DNA of 64,000 nt from CAYJFK01 sp964369475 (GCA_964369475.1 CAYJFK010000002.1:38341-102340); one strand, 5' to 3'. Positions 24,017 to 33,397 are shown, numbered from the stretch's first letter. The notes: generated by a model from the sequence alone, not told the origin. Numbers and translations are program-made.

Positions 24017-25813
24017 ATGAAAAAAATGTTGTCGGTGCTGCTTGCAGTTATGATGCTATTTGTGTTAGCTGCTTGTAGCACCTCCACAGATGCACCAGAG
24101 GGTGGCGAGACTCCTCCGGTTGATAGCGGAGATACAAACGGCGGCGATGTTGCAGAAGCTGTAACGCTGTCGGGAACTTCCGCAGGATTTGGCGGAGAAA
24201 TCTCCGTAGAGGTAATGATGGAAGGCGATACCATAACTTCTGTTACGGTTACAGGACATACAGAGACAGAGGGCATTGGAACAGCCGCTATTGATAAACT
24301 ACCCGGCGATATAGTAGCAAACAATTCTTTGGCGGTAGAGGCAGTAGCAGGTGCAACCGTTTCGAGTGATGCCATCATCGCAGCTACCGAAGTTGCGCTT
24401 GTCTCGGGCGGATTCGATCCTTCTAATTATATGACAGCCGTCTCCTCAGGTGTTAACGGGGAAAAGACAGACGAAGTAATCGAGGCCGATATAGTAATTG
24501 TAGGCGCAGGCGGAGCTGGTCTCACCGCCGCAATCGAAGCAACACAGGCAGGAAAATCAGTTGTTGTTTTGGAAAAAATGTCGTTTGCCGGCGGTAACTC
24601 CATTAAGGCAACAGGCGGCATGAACGCAGCGGAAACAAGCGTTCAAGCAGCAGAGGGAATACCCGACACGGTAGAAGTTTTTGTTCAAGATACACTTGAC
24701 GGCGGTGGAAACATTGCAGATGTGGCACTTGTAACAAAAATGGCAGAAGAATCTGCAGCCGCTGTTGAGTGGCTCGGAGAAATCGGAGCACCTCTTGTAC
24801 AGGTATCCTTCTCGGGTGGAGCAACATATTCTCGTATTCACCAACCAGAAGGCGGCGCAGCTGTTGGCGCATTTATAGTGGAGAAACTTGTAGACAAGGC
24901 AGAAGAGCTTGGCGTAGATGTAATGTATAACACAACCGTCACAGAAATTGTAATGACAGATGGCGTAGCAACAGGCGTTATGGCAAATAGCAGCGATGCT
25001 AACTACACAGTTAACGCAGGTGCAGTCATTCTTGCAAGCGGCGGCTTTGGTGCTAACGAAGACATGTACGCAAGTTACAGACCTGACCTTGCAGGCTTTG
25101 TAACGACAAATCACTCGGGCGCAACGGGTGATGGCATAATGATGGCGGAAGCAGTTGGTGCCGCCCTTGTTGATGTAGAGTATATCCAAATCCATCCCAC
25201 AGTACATCAGGAAACAAGCATGCTTATAACAGAAGGTGTACGTGGCGACGGTGCTATCTTAGTAAATCAAAGTGGTAAGAGATTTATAAATGAGCTCGAG
25301 ACGAGAGACGTTGTATCGGCGGCCGAAATTGCTCAAGAGGGCGGATATGCATATGTTGTATTCGACCAAAACCTAAGAGAGAATCTTGCGGCAACGGAAA
25401 AATATGTAACAAACGGCCTAACTGTACAGGCAGATACAATTGAAGAGCTCGGAACAGCACTTGGCATAGACCCTGCTACTCTAAGCGAAACGCTTGGCAC
25501 ATGGAACGAGGCTGTTGCAAATCAAAACGACGCTGAGTTTGGCAGAACAACCGGTATGGAGCACGACCTATCTACTGCACCATATTATGCAATAAAACTA
25601 TCCCCCGGTGTTCACCATACAATGGGCGGCGTTAAGATAAACACAGAGACAGAAGTTCTAACAGAGAGCGGCGACATTATCCCCGGCCTATTCGCAGCAG
25701 GCGAAGTAGTTGGTGGTATCCACGGTAACAACCGCATAGGCGGTAACGCAGTCGCAGACTTTGTGGTATTCGGCCTTGTTTCGGGTCAATCGGCAATAGC
25801 TTATACAAATTAA
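24017..25813 (+). CDS. Secreted lipoprotein flavin reductase with FMN-binding domain (fumarate/urocanate reductase type)
   Basis: 598 aa. A signal peptide ends in the lipobox LAAC near residue 20. Residues about 52-130 are an FMN-binding domain whose AGATVSS motif is where ApbE attaches FMN covalently to threonine. Residues 155-595 are an FAD-binding reductase domain: DIVIVGAGGAGLTAAIEATQ, GGNSIKATGGMNA, EGVRGDGAILV, and the C-terminal GNNRIGGNAVADFVVFG. It probably reduces an external acceptor such as fumarate or urocanate using electrons from a membrane flavin system; the substrate cannot be named. The ATG at 24017 has GGGGG upstream. No ApbE gene is in this window. Confidence 0.9.
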   Translation: MKKMLSVLLAVMMLFVLAACSTSTDAPEGGETPPVDSGDTNGGDVAEAVTLSGTSAGFGGEISVEVMMEGDTITSVTVTGHTETEGIGTAAIDKLPGDIVANNSLAVEAVAGATVSSDAIIAATEVALVSGGFDPSNYMTAVSSGVNGEKTDEVIEADIVIVGAGGAGLTAAIEATQAGKSVVVLEKMSFAGGNSIKATGGMNAAETSVQAAEGIPDTVEVFVQDTLDGGGNIADVALVTKMAEESAAAVEWLGEIGAPLVQVSFSGGATYSRIHQPEGGAAVGAFIVEKLVDKAEELGVDVMYNTTVTEIVMTDGVATGVMANSSDANYTVNAGAVILASGGFGANEDMYASYRPDLAGFVTTNHSGATGDGIMMAEAVGAALVDVEYIQIHPTVHQETSMLITEGVRGDGAILVNQSGKRFINELETRDVVSAAEIAQEGGYAYVVFDQNLRENLAATEKYVTNGLTVQADTIEELGTALGIDPATLSETLGTWNEAVANQNDAEFGRTTGMEHDLSTAPYYAIKLSPGVHHTMGGVKINTETEVLTESGDIIPGLFAAGEVVGGIHGNNRIGGNAVADFVVFGLVSGQSAIAYTN

Positions 25814-25819
25814 ATAGAT

Positions 25820-25920
25820 AGTCGGCTAAGCTTGCCGACTGTAATGCTACACGGAATGTTTATCTTTGTAGTGTAATAAAGCAAACGGGGTGGCAGATGT
25901 GCCTCCTCGTTTGCTTTTGT
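25820..25920 (+). terminator. Hairpin and terminator after the flavoprotein gene
   Basis: AGTCGGC/GCCGACT (25820-25840) is a first stem without a T-run. The real terminator is GCAAACG with CGTTTGC (25881-25914), then TTTTGTTT. Confidence 0.75.
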
Positions 25921-25952
25921 TTATACTCTTTAATCGTGTGTGGAGGTCTGAA

Positions 25953-26423
25953 ATAAAAAAGAAATATGTTATTTTGTTTCTTGTGCTCTTTATTTTGTCG
26001 GCGGCATACATGTTGGTTTACGACATGCACTTGTATGAATTATCTCGGTAGACGTATGTATTACATTGGTCTATGCTTGACTTCTATGTGGCGAAAAATA
26101 TTTTGTGTTTGTCGGGGGCGGCACTTGTTTTTAATGGGGCAAATAACAGGTTGTTTGTTTTAAAACAGGGCGTATCGACGATTGCTGTTACAGCTGTGTC
26201 GGCATTTGTTGTGATGATTTATGTGGCGGTTATGTACATCAGTTTTTTTCAAAGCACGAGGTTTATGGGTCATGACATATATTTGGTTTATATGTTTATT
26301 AACAATATCTCCCATGTGCTCTTTACCTATCTTGGGCTTGCGACAGCTTATGTGTTGTGCGCTAAAAATGCAAGACATACGAGCGGTGTCGACTATTGCG
26401 AAAGTTTGCAGGTCGAAATGTGA
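25953..26423 (+). pseudogene. Broken membrane-protein gene (no start codon, amber at codon 33)
   Basis: One continuous frame of 157 codons encoding about four hydrophobic helices, including FLVLFILSAAYMLVYDM and AVTAVSAFVVMIYVAV. A good TGGAGGT element precedes an ATA where the ATG should be. Codon 33 is TAG (26049-26051), flanked by frame that continues without other stops. Both changes look like transitions from ATG and CAG. The family is not recognised. An internal ATG at 26073 could still give a shortened protein. Confidence 0.65.
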
Positions 26424-26432
26424 GGTCTTATT

Positions 26433-26615
26433 ATGGATGATATAAACAAAGCCATTGCATAGGCTTTTAAAATAATAATTGTTTCTTTGGCGATATGGGT
26501 TGCAGGTATTTTTATTGTCAATATGCCGATTGGTATCCATTATATTGATGAGGGAGATGCGTATATTTTATACGGTTTCTCGGTTGTTGCTGCCGCCATT
26601 ATTGCTAAGGATTAG
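26433..26615 (+). pseudogene. Second small membrane gene with in-frame amber at codon 10
   Basis: Begins at ATG 26433 with GAGGT upstream, 9 bases after the previous stop. It reads MDDINKAIA, TAG (26460-26462), then 50 further codons with two hydrophobic segments (IIIVSLAIWVAGIFIV, then YILYGFSVVAAAIIA). Like its neighbour it is disrupted only by a TAG that could derive from CAG. Unknown family. Confidence 0.6.
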
Positions 26616-26746
26616 AATGGTAGATATAATTCTTGGCAATATACCTGATCTCCACTTTATGACCCATCATTATATCTATCACTCGTATCTACTTTCTGCT
26701 TGGGAAAGACCTATAATCCGAACCCCTACAACAAATTTTACGCATC

Positions 26747-26773
26747 AAAAAAGCACCCTTTCGGGTGCTTTTT
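26747..26773 (-). terminator. Terminator of the tRNA cluster
   Basis: AAAAAGCACCC and GGGTGCTTTTT around TTTC, symmetrical and usable on both strands. It lies 5 bases past the tRNA-Gln CCA. Confidence 0.85.
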
Positions 26774-26777
26774 CGTG

Positions 26778-26854
26778 TGGCTGGGCTGGTTGGACTCGAA
26801 CCAACGGGATGCAAGAGTCAAAGTCTTGTGCCTTACCGACTTGGCTACAGCCCA
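26778..26854 (-). tRNA. tRNA-Gln (anticodon TTG)
   Basis: Full cloverleaf on the minus strand, acceptor TGGGCTG/CAGCCCA. The anticodon stem is CAAGA/TCTTG with loop CTTTGAC, and GGTTCGAGTCC is the T arm. CCA is encoded. Confidence 0.95.
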
Positions 26855-26860
26855 TTATTT

Positions 26861-26891
26861 AAAAAGGGGATAAAAAGGGTATCCCCTTTTT
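26861..26891. repeat. Inter-tRNA palindrome 1
   Basis: AAAAAGGGGATA and TATCCCCTTTTT, 12-bp perfect arms with a 7-base loop, between tRNA-His and tRNA-Gln. It resembles a terminator with a T-rich end in the direction of transcription and may also guide processing. Confidence 0.75.
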
Positions 26892-26894
26892 GTG

Positions 26895-26971
26895 TGGGGT
26901 GAATAACCGGGATCGAACCGGCGACCTCCAGGGCCACAACCTGGCGCTCTAACCGACTGAGCTATATCCAC
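26895..26971 (-). tRNA. tRNA-His (anticodon GTG)
   Basis: Acceptor GTGGATA/TATTCAC, loop TTGTGGC in stem CCAGG/CCTGG. Encodes CCA and has G available at the -1 position (26972), the histidyl identity element. Confidence 0.95.
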
Positions 26972-26980
26972 CATGGATAA

Positions 26981-27057
26981 TGGCGCGCCCGAAGGGACTC
27001 GAACCCCTGGCCCACTGCTTAGAAGGCAGTTGCTCTATCCTGCTGAGCTACGGGCGC
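26981..27057 (-). tRNA. tRNA-Arg (anticodon TCT)
   Basis: Acceptor GCGCCCG/CGGGCGC, anticodon stem ACTGC/GCAGT with loop CTTCTAA. CCA is encoded. Confidence 0.95.
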
Positions 27058-27073
27058 ACGTATTAAAGATACG

Positions 27074-27101
27074 AATAAGGGGAGAATTTTCTCCCCTTAT
27101 T
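27074..27101. repeat. Inter-tRNA palindrome 2
   Basis: AATAAGGGGAGAA and TTCTCCCCTTATT, 13-bp perfect arms with a 2-base centre, between tRNA-Gly and tRNA-Arg. Similar purine core (AAGGGGA) to the first inter-tRNA palindrome. Confidence 0.75.
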
Positions 27102-27129
27102 AGGGCGTTACCCCAAGGGTTTTCGCCTA

Positions 27130-27203
27130 TGGAGCGGGTGATGGGAATCGAACCCACGTATTCAGCTTGGAAGGCTGACGTTCTACCATTGAACAACACC
27201 CGC
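27130..27203 (-). tRNA. tRNA-Gly (anticodon TCC)
   Basis: First gene of the minus-strand cluster. Acceptor GCGGGTG/CACCCGC, loop CTTCCAA. CCA is encoded. Confidence 0.95.
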
Positions 27204-27219
27204 ATGTGACTACCATAAT

Positions 27220-27249
27220 AAAATACCACAAAAAGGGGTATCTTGTCAA
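27220..27249 (-). promoter_or_regulatory. Promoter of the tRNA cluster
   Basis: TTGACA, 18-base spacer, TATTTT, 17 bases before the tRNA-Gly 5' end. AT-rich DNA with A-tracts lies just upstream, as in strong stable-RNA promoters. Confidence 0.75.
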
Positions 27250-27444
27250 CAAGTTTTTTTCGAAAATTAAAAAAAAATGTAAACAAGTGTACTATAATCG
27301 TTGCAACTATATGGCAATAATAGTATAATATCATTGTATTTCCCTGTCAATAATTTTTTTGTTTTATTTTAGGGTGATATATAAAATGACTTTTTTGTAA
27401 GACTACTATAATGTATCTACACTTAATAATATCAAGGAGAATAT

Positions 27445-28692
27445 ATGAATATAACCGAAAACCAAACACGGGTAATCATTGCTGCATTAATAGAGGGCGG
27501 CATTACAGAAGATGAGGCAAATGCAAGTTTTAGCGAGCTTGAAAGTCTTGTAGAAACAGCGGGAGGCACTGTCGTTGGCATTGTAAGCCAGTACAACAGA
27601 ACACCCGAACCACGCACGCTTATAGGCGAAGGCAAGGCGGAGGAGCTTAGTCAGCTTTGCGAGACAGAAGAAGCGGAACTTGTAGTATTCGACAACGAGC
27701 TCTCCCCTTCTCAGATACGCAATCTCGAAAATATAACGGGCGCTAAGGTCTTTGACCGTTCTATGTTAATTCTCGAGATATTCAACCTCCACGCAACGAC
27801 AAACGAGGGCAAACTGCAAGTAGAGCTTGCTCAGCTAAAATATACCCTCCCAAGGCTTACCGGTAAAGGCGTCGAGCTATCTCGCCTCGGCGGTGGCGGA
27901 GGTATGGGCGCTCGTCGTGGTGCAGGTGAGACAAAGCTCGAGATAGACAGACGTCGTGCCAGAGAGCGCATGTCAATGTTACGCAGAGAGCTTGAGGACG
28001 TGCACAAAAATAGGCTTGAACAACGTCAGGCACGAGACCGCTCAGGGCTGCCTCTCGTCGCCCTTGTCGGATATACCAATGCCGGTAAGTCGACACTTCT
28101 CAACAAGCTTACAGGGGCAGGTGTTCTTGTGGAGGACAAGCTCTTTGCAACGCTCGATCCGACAACTAGAAAATATACTTTAGACGACGGTATAGACATA
28201 CTGCTTACCGATACCGTCGGCTTTATATCAAACCTCCCCCACCATCTTGTCGAGGCCTTTGCTTCTACTCTTGATGAGGTGAGGTATGCCGATATTTTGC
28301 TACATGTCGTCGATGCTTCAAATCCCGATTTTTATAGGCACATGCAGGTATGCGAGGAGCTTTTCACAAAGCTCGAGGCAGGCAACACACCGAGGGTAAT
28401 TGCCCTAAACAAGGCCGATGTCAGCACGCATATCCCAGAAATAGCCGGAGGTGTGCCGATCTCCGCACTATCAGGCGACGGGCTCGATGAGCTAAAGGCG
28501 GCACTTGTAGGCAAAATAACGGCATCTCACAGGCTTATGGAGGTGCTAATCCCCTACGACAGGGGCGACATTGTGGAAAAAATTCACAACGACACGATAG
28601 TTCTCGACACTGAGTATAGAGGCGACGGCGTTTTTGTCCGCCTACGTTGTGACGAGGTTTGGCGGGGTCGCCTTGAGAGGTACATGCTGTGA
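27445..28692 (+). CDS. hflX: GTPase HflX
   Basis: Ribosome-associated GTPase that splits stalled or hibernating 70S ribosomes under stress. The N-terminal domain (residues 1-190) includes the glycine-rich GGGGGMGARRGAGETKLE motif. The G domain has G1 GYTNAGKSTL near residue 210, G3 DTVGF and G4 NKAD. At 415 aa the length is normal. The ATG at 27445 follows AAGGAG. The end overlaps yigZ by 4 bases (GTGA), so translation is coupled. Confidence 0.96.
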   Translation: MNITENQTRVIIAALIEGGITEDEANASFSELESLVETAGGTVVGIVSQYNRTPEPRTLIGEGKAEELSQLCETEEAELVVFDNELSPSQIRNLENITGAKVFDRSMLILEIFNLHATTNEGKLQVELAQLKYTLPRLTGKGVELSRLGGGGGMGARRGAGETKLEIDRRRARERMSMLRRELEDVHKNRLEQRQARDRSGLPLVALVGYTNAGKSTLLNKLTGAGVLVEDKLFATLDPTTRKYTLDDGIDILLTDTVGFISNLPHHLVEAFASTLDEVRYADILLHVVDASNPDFYRHMQVCEELFTKLEAGNTPRVIALNKADVSTHIPEIAGGVPISALSGDGLDELKAALVGKITASHRLMEVLIPYDRGDIVEKIHNDTIVLDTEYRGDGVFVRLRCDEVWRGRLERYML

Positions 28693-29327
28693 AAGAATAC
28701 ACCACAATAGCAGAATTTGGAGAAGCTTCGCATGTCGACAAAAAGTCGAGGTTTATCGGCAGGGCTATGCCTGTTTCGACAGAGGAGGACGCCATAGCCT
28801 TTATTAAAATGCTACGAGAAGAAGAACCCGAAGCATCGCACCACTGCTATGCTTACAGACTGCGTGAAAATAACATGGCAAGATACAGCGACGACGGCGA
28901 ACCACAGGGAACAGCAGGCCTTCCAATGCTCGACATGCTTACAAAGAGCGATGTAATAGATCTGTGCGTTGTAGTGGAGCGCTGGTTTGGCGGCACACTG
29001 CTTGGCACGGGCGGTCTTGTAAGGGCATACACGAGGGCGGCAAGGGAGGCTGTCGAGGTCGGTGGCATTGCCGTTATGACGCCATGCGTTATAACGACGT
29101 TTGACTGTCACTATAAATTCAAAGAGCGTGTCGAGTCGCTTTGCCAAGATATGCAGGGCGCTATAATAAATCTCGATTATGCCGAAAATCTTTCCTATAA
29201 AATGTCTATCCCCGAGAGCCTGTTCGACGGCTTTTGCTCGTCAATAATCGAGCTAACACTTGGCGCTTCTACTGCGGAAAATATAGGATTTGAATTTCGT
29301 CCCGTAAAAAAAGAGGATATCGGATAG
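28689..29327 (+). CDS. yigZ: YigZ family protein (IMPACT domain)
   Basis: 212 aa. The N-terminal IMPACT/UPF0029 domain has KKSRFIGRAMPV, then HHCYAYRL and SDDGEPQGTAGLPML near residue 75; a C-terminal DUF1949 domain follows. Bacterial members bind nucleic acid, but their role is not settled. The GTG start overlaps the hflX stop. The order hflX-yigZ suggests a translation-related function. Confidence 0.93.
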   Translation: MKEYTTIAEFGEASHVDKKSRFIGRAMPVSTEEDAIAFIKMLREEEPEASHHCYAYRLRENNMARYSDDGEPQGTAGLPMLDMLTKSDVIDLCVVVERWFGGTLLGTGGLVRAYTRAAREAVEVGGIAVMTPCVITTFDCHYKFKERVESLCQDMQGAIINLDYAENLSYKMSIPESLFDGFCSSIIELTLGASTAENIGFEFRPVKKEDIG

Positions 29328-29362
29328 TATTTGTCGTATATAGTATATAAGGGGGGATTATT

Positions 29363-30370
29363 ATGAACCTACGAATGGAGGCCGAAGCAAGGGAGCATTT
29401 AATATTGTCTCCTTGGGCTACATTTTCCGATCAGAGTGCAGGCAGGGAAAAGCACGAAGAAGGTTGCAATGTGCGCACCGCCTTTGTTAGGGACAGGGAT
29501 CGCATTATTCATTGCAAATCCTTTCGCAGACTAAAGCATAAAACACAGGTCTTTTTTTCTCCCGAGGGCGACCACTATCGCACACGACTAACACATACAT
29601 TGGAAGTGGCGCAAATTGCAAGGACAATTGCAAGGGCGCTATATCTAAACGAAGATCTAACAGAAGCTATAAGCCTTGGCCACGATTTGGGGCATACCGC
29701 CTTTGGTCATTCGGGTGAAGATGTACTTAACGACATATGTCCCTTAGGTTTTGCTCATTTCGAGCAGAGCGTGCGTGTTGTAGATGTTCTTGAAAAGGAT
29801 CGCCGTGGGTTAAATCTTACAAGCGAGGTGCGAGACGGGATACTAATGCACTCGGCAGGGGCTGCCAAGGGTGGCAGGGCAAAGACCCCCGAGGGGCGCA
29901 TTGTCGCTTTGAGCGATAAGATTGCCTATGTAAACCACGATATAGACGATGCTTTAAGGGCAGGTATTCTAAGAAAAGAGCATCTGCCAAAAGAACTTAT
30001 AGAGGTGCTTGGCGACAGTCATAGTGGCAGGATAAACAATCTTATTAACTCCGTTATAACAGCATCGGAGGGTAATGAAATTCGGCTTGAAGGGCATGTC
30101 GACAGAGCTTTTTGGGAGTTAAGGCGCTTTTTATTCGACAATGTATATCACAGCGATGTCGCAAAGAGCGAGGAACAAAAAGCAAAAGAAGTCGTCGCTA
30201 TGTTGTACGGCTACTTTATAAAATACCCCTCCCAAATGCCCGAGGAGTTCTTTTTGCATGTAGATAACGACGGGCTCGAGCGTGTTGTTTTAGATTATGT
30301 TTCGGGCATGACAGACAGATATGCAATGAGCAAATTCCAAGAGATATATATGCCAAAAAACTGGCAGTAA
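29363..30370 (+). CDS. dgt: dGTP triphosphohydrolase-like HD protein
   Basis: 335-aa HD-superfamily phosphohydrolase, predicted to split dNTPs into nucleoside and triphosphate and so affect dNTP pools. The metal site is seen as RLTHTLEVAQIART (first His), LGHDLGHTAFGH (HD) and later DKIAYVNHDIDDA. It is the short type that precedes dnaG in many Clostridia. GGGGGG stands before the ATG at 29363. Placement directly before primase fits a link to replication. Confidence 0.93.
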   Translation: MNLRMEAEAREHLILSPWATFSDQSAGREKHEEGCNVRTAFVRDRDRIIHCKSFRRLKHKTQVFFSPEGDHYRTRLTHTLEVAQIARTIARALYLNEDLTEAISLGHDLGHTAFGHSGEDVLNDICPLGFAHFEQSVRVVDVLEKDRRGLNLTSEVRDGILMHSAGAAKGGRAKTPEGRIVALSDKIAYVNHDIDDALRAGILRKEHLPKELIEVLGDSHSGRINNLINSVITASEGNEIRLEGHVDRAFWELRRFLFDNVYHSDVAKSEEQKAKEVVAMLYGYFIKYPSQMPEEFFLHVDNDGLERVVLDYVSGMTDRYAMSKFQEIYMPKNWQ

Positions 30371-30430
30371 TTTTAAATGCCTACAAAGTAGGTCATTAAA
30401 ACTCAAAATACACTACAAGCGAGGGATAAA

Positions 30431-32185
30431 ATGATACCCGATAGCTTTATAGCAGAGCTTAAAAGTCGAATAGAGGTAGAAGATGTTATAGGCTCCTATG
30501 TAAAGCTTAGGCGGCAAGGCTCCAACCTTGTGGGGCTCTGCCCTTTTCATGGGGAGAAGACCCCTTCCTTTACGGTCTTTACAGGAGATCAGCATTACTA
30601 CTGCTTTGGTTGCGGTGCCGGTGGCGATGCCATTACATTTATAAGGGCTATCGAAAACTTAGAGTATGTCGATGCAATTCACCACTTGGCAGAGCGTGCA
30701 GGGCTTAAAGTTCCTGACACCGGAACAGACGAGGAAGGGCAAAAACTTCGCCAAAGAGTGCTCGAAGCCATGAAAGAGGCGGCTCGTTTTTTTCATTCCC
30801 ATGTAACCGATAAAGTAGCACAGGACTATATTAAAGAGCGTGGCATAGCCCCAAATATAGCAACAAGATACGGCATTGGCTACGCCCCTGACAGTTGGAG
30901 CTCGCTTTTGACCCACATGAAGTCGAAGGGCTTTGACGAGCCTCTCCTTCGCAGGGCAGGACTGTGCTCGGTTGGGCAAAAGGGAAACTATTTCGATACC
31001 TTCAGAGGGCGACTTATCTTCCCAATTATAGATACGAGAGGGCAAGTTATTGCCTTTGGCGGACGTGCTATGGGCGATGTAATGCCAAAATACCTAAACT
31101 CGCCCGACACACCTGTTTTTAAAAAAAGCCGAACACTTTTTTCTTTAAATCTTGCTAAAAATGCCAAGAAGGACAGGTTTATTTTGGCAGAGGGATATAT
31201 GGATGTTGTCGCCATGAATCAAGCAGGCTTTACCGAGACAGTAGCTACGCTAGGCACAGCGCTTACAGCCGATCAGGCTCGGCTTATATCTCGCTATGTT
31301 AAAGAGGCGGTTATTGCCTACGATATGGACGAAGCCGGTCGAAAGGCGACAGAGCGAGCAATTACAATATTAACCGAAGCCGGTTTAAAGGTGCGTGTTT
31401 TAAACTACGAAGGGGCAAAAGACCCCGACGAATATATAAAAAAATTCGGCATAAACGGGTTAAAACGCAAGCTCGATGCATCATCGACCTCTATTGAGTA
31501 CAGAATAGAAAGAGCGGCATTTGGCAAGGATTTAGCAGACCCTGACATTAGGGTGGAATATCTAAGCGAAGTCGCAAACATTCTCGCCACTGTCGACAGT
31601 GCAATATCTGTCGATGTCTACGCAGGCAGAGTGTCGAGCGAAACAGGGATTGACAAACAGAGCCTTATGGACGAGGTAAAGCGCAGGGCGAGCGCTCGTT
31701 ATAAAAAAGAAAATGCAAAGGAGCTTTCGGAGGAGCGCAGGCGGCTTGTTTCAGGCCCTGTAAGAAACACTCATAGGGCGGCAAATTTAAAGGTCAGCAG
31801 GGCCGAAGAAGGGCTTATTTGCCTGCTATTCCACAACCCGAGCTTTGCCGCAGAGCTTGAAGGCAAGTTAAATGCCGACGATTTTAGCTCGGAGTTTAAC
31901 AGGTCTGTTTATATCACAGTGACAGACAGTATAAATCTTGGTAAAACACCGGATATTTCCGATTTTTCAAGCCTTGATATGTCTGAAATAGGTACTGTTT
32001 CGGGCATGATAAGCTTAAAAGATACACTTAGCGGTACGAAAGAACAGCTTTTAGAGTTTGCCAGCACTATTAAAAATGCTAAGATTAAGCAAAACTTAAA
32101 AAAGGACAATAGCGAGGATTTAAAGAGCTATATCGAACACCTCGGTAAATCCAAAGCGACAAATGTTGGCGATGAAAATGAGTAA
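30431..32185 (+). CDS. dnaG: DNA primase
   Basis: Synthesises RNA primers for replication. Residues 1-95 carry the CHC2 zinc finger (CPFHGEKTPSF, then YYCFGCGAGGD). The TOPRIM core has LAEGYMDVVAMNQAGF near residue 255 and YDMDEAGRKA. The C-terminal DnaB-interaction part from about residue 450 is less conserved. 584 aa is normal. Start ATG at 30431 with GAGGG upstream. Part of the classical dgt-dnaG-rpoD macromolecular synthesis cluster. Confidence 0.96.
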   Translation: MIPDSFIAELKSRIEVEDVIGSYVKLRRQGSNLVGLCPFHGEKTPSFTVFTGDQHYYCFGCGAGGDAITFIRAIENLEYVDAIHHLAERAGLKVPDTGTDEEGQKLRQRVLEAMKEAARFFHSHVTDKVAQDYIKERGIAPNIATRYGIGYAPDSWSSLLTHMKSKGFDEPLLRRAGLCSVGQKGNYFDTFRGRLIFPIIDTRGQVIAFGGRAMGDVMPKYLNSPDTPVFKKSRTLFSLNLAKNAKKDRFILAEGYMDVVAMNQAGFTETVATLGTALTADQARLISRYVKEAVIAYDMDEAGRKATERAITILTEAGLKVRVLNYEGAKDPDEYIKKFGINGLKRKLDASSTSIEYRIERAAFGKDLADPDIRVEYLSEVANILATVDSAISVDVYAGRVSSETGIDKQSLMDEVKRRASARYKKENAKELSEERRRLVSGPVRNTHRAANLKVSRAEEGLICLLFHNPSFAAELEGKLNADDFSSEFNRSVYITVTDSINLGKTPDISDFSSLDMSEIGTVSGMISLKDTLSGTKEQLLEFASTIKNAKIKQNLKKDNSEDLKSYIEHLGKSKATNVGDENE

Positions 32186-32235
32186 TTTTATTATATTTAA
32201 CGTACATAACAGTACATATAAGAAGGAGCGGTAAA

Positions 32236-33354
32236 GTGAACAACACACAAAACAGTGGCGAAAAGAGAATGACCGTAAAGGACATTGTAGAGCTTGCAAA
32301 GCAAAAGGGAGTTATATCGGGTAAGGAGCTTGTATCCTTTATAGACGAGGCGGAACTCGATGTAGATGTTATAGACAAGCTATATGAAACGCTCGAAGTC
32401 TCGGGAGTTAAAATCGAGGACGATTACGACGAGGCGGCAGTCCCCGTGCTCGAAATTGACGATGCGGCAGATCACGACAAAGAAGAAGATAAAGTTATAG
32501 ATGTAGCCCTTACAGCAGACGGCCTTTCGATAGACGATCCTGTTCGTATGTACCTAAAGGAAATAGGCAAAGTGCCGCTTCTCTCCTCTGATCAGGAAAT
32601 AGAGCTCGCTTGCAAAATGGTAGAGGGCGACGAGAAGGCACGCAAAAAGCTCTCCGAGGCCAACCTTCGTCTTGTTGTTAGCATCGCAAAGAGATATGTC
32701 GGCCGTGGTATGCTCTTTTTAGACCTAATCCAAGAGGGTAACTTAGGTCTGCTAAAGGCGGTCGAGAAGTTCGACTATACAAAGGGATATAAATTCTCCA
32801 CATATGCAACATGGTGGATAAGACAGGCAATAACAAGGGCTATTGCCGACCAAGCGAGAACGATCCGTATCCCTGTGCATATGGTCGAGACCATAAACAA
32901 GGTCATGCGTGTATCCCGTCAGCTACTTCAAGAGCTCGGCCACGACCCGAGCAGCGAAGAAATTGCGGCAGAGATGAATATGTCTGTCGAAAAGGTTCGT
33001 GAGATAATGAAGATCGCTCAAGAGCCTGTATCGCTCGAAACCCCAATAGGCGAGGAAGAGGACAGCCATCTCGGCGACTTTATCCCCGACGACGATGCAC
33101 CCGCACCGAGCGAGGCGGCATCTTACACCCTTTTAAGAGAACAGCTCGTTTCGGTTTTGGCTACACTTACGCCAAGAGAAGAGCGAGTTTTAAAGCTCCG
33201 TTTTGGACTTGAGGACGGCAGGGCTCGCACACTCGAGGAGGTCGGCAAGGAGTTTAATGTAACTCGTGAGCGTATTCGTCAGATCGAGGCAAAGGCACTG
33301 CGTAAGCTTCGTCATCCGTCGAGAAGTAAGCGTTTAAAAGATTTTATGGAATAA
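32236..33354 (+). CDS. rpoD: RNA polymerase primary sigma factor
   Basis: Housekeeping sigma-70 (SigA). 372 aa: region 1.1 in residues 10-60, region 1.2 DPVRMYLKEIGKVPLL, region 2 NLRLVVSIAKRYVGRGMLF and FSTYATWWIRQAITRAIADQ, and region 4.2 EVGKEFNVTRERIRQIEAKA. Starts with GTG at 32236 after AAGGAG. Many promoters in the window match the TTGACA/TATAAT consensus for this factor. It follows dnaG by 50 bases, likely cotranscribed. Confidence 0.97.
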   Translation: MNNTQNSGEKRMTVKDIVELAKQKGVISGKELVSFIDEAELDVDVIDKLYETLEVSGVKIEDDYDEAAVPVLEIDDAADHDKEEDKVIDVALTADGLSIDDPVRMYLKEIGKVPLLSSDQEIELACKMVEGDEKARKKLSEANLRLVVSIAKRYVGRGMLFLDLIQEGNLGLLKAVEKFDYTKGYKFSTYATWWIRQAITRAIADQARTIRIPVHMVETINKVMRVSRQLLQELGHDPSSEEIAAEMNMSVEKVREIMKIAQEPVSLETPIGEEEDSHLGDFIPDDDAPAPSEAASYTLLREQLVSVLATLTPREERVLKLRFGLEDGRARTLEEVGKEFNVTRERIRQIEAKALRKLRHPSRSKRLKDFME

Positions 33355-33368
33355 ATCCCACTTTTCTC

Positions 33369-33397
33369 TTGACTTATGTCTTGCGACTTGTTATAAT
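33369..33397 (+). promoter_or_regulatory. Promoter of tRNA-Leu
   Basis: TTGACT, 17-base spacer, TATAAT, 20 bases before the tRNA 5' end. Confidence 0.85.

Noticed and set aside
25953..26615. Stop-codon reassignment of TAG in this genome
   Set aside because: Other genes here end in TAG (for example 1887, 26615, 60239) and no tRNA with CTA anticodon is present in the window; decay is simpler.
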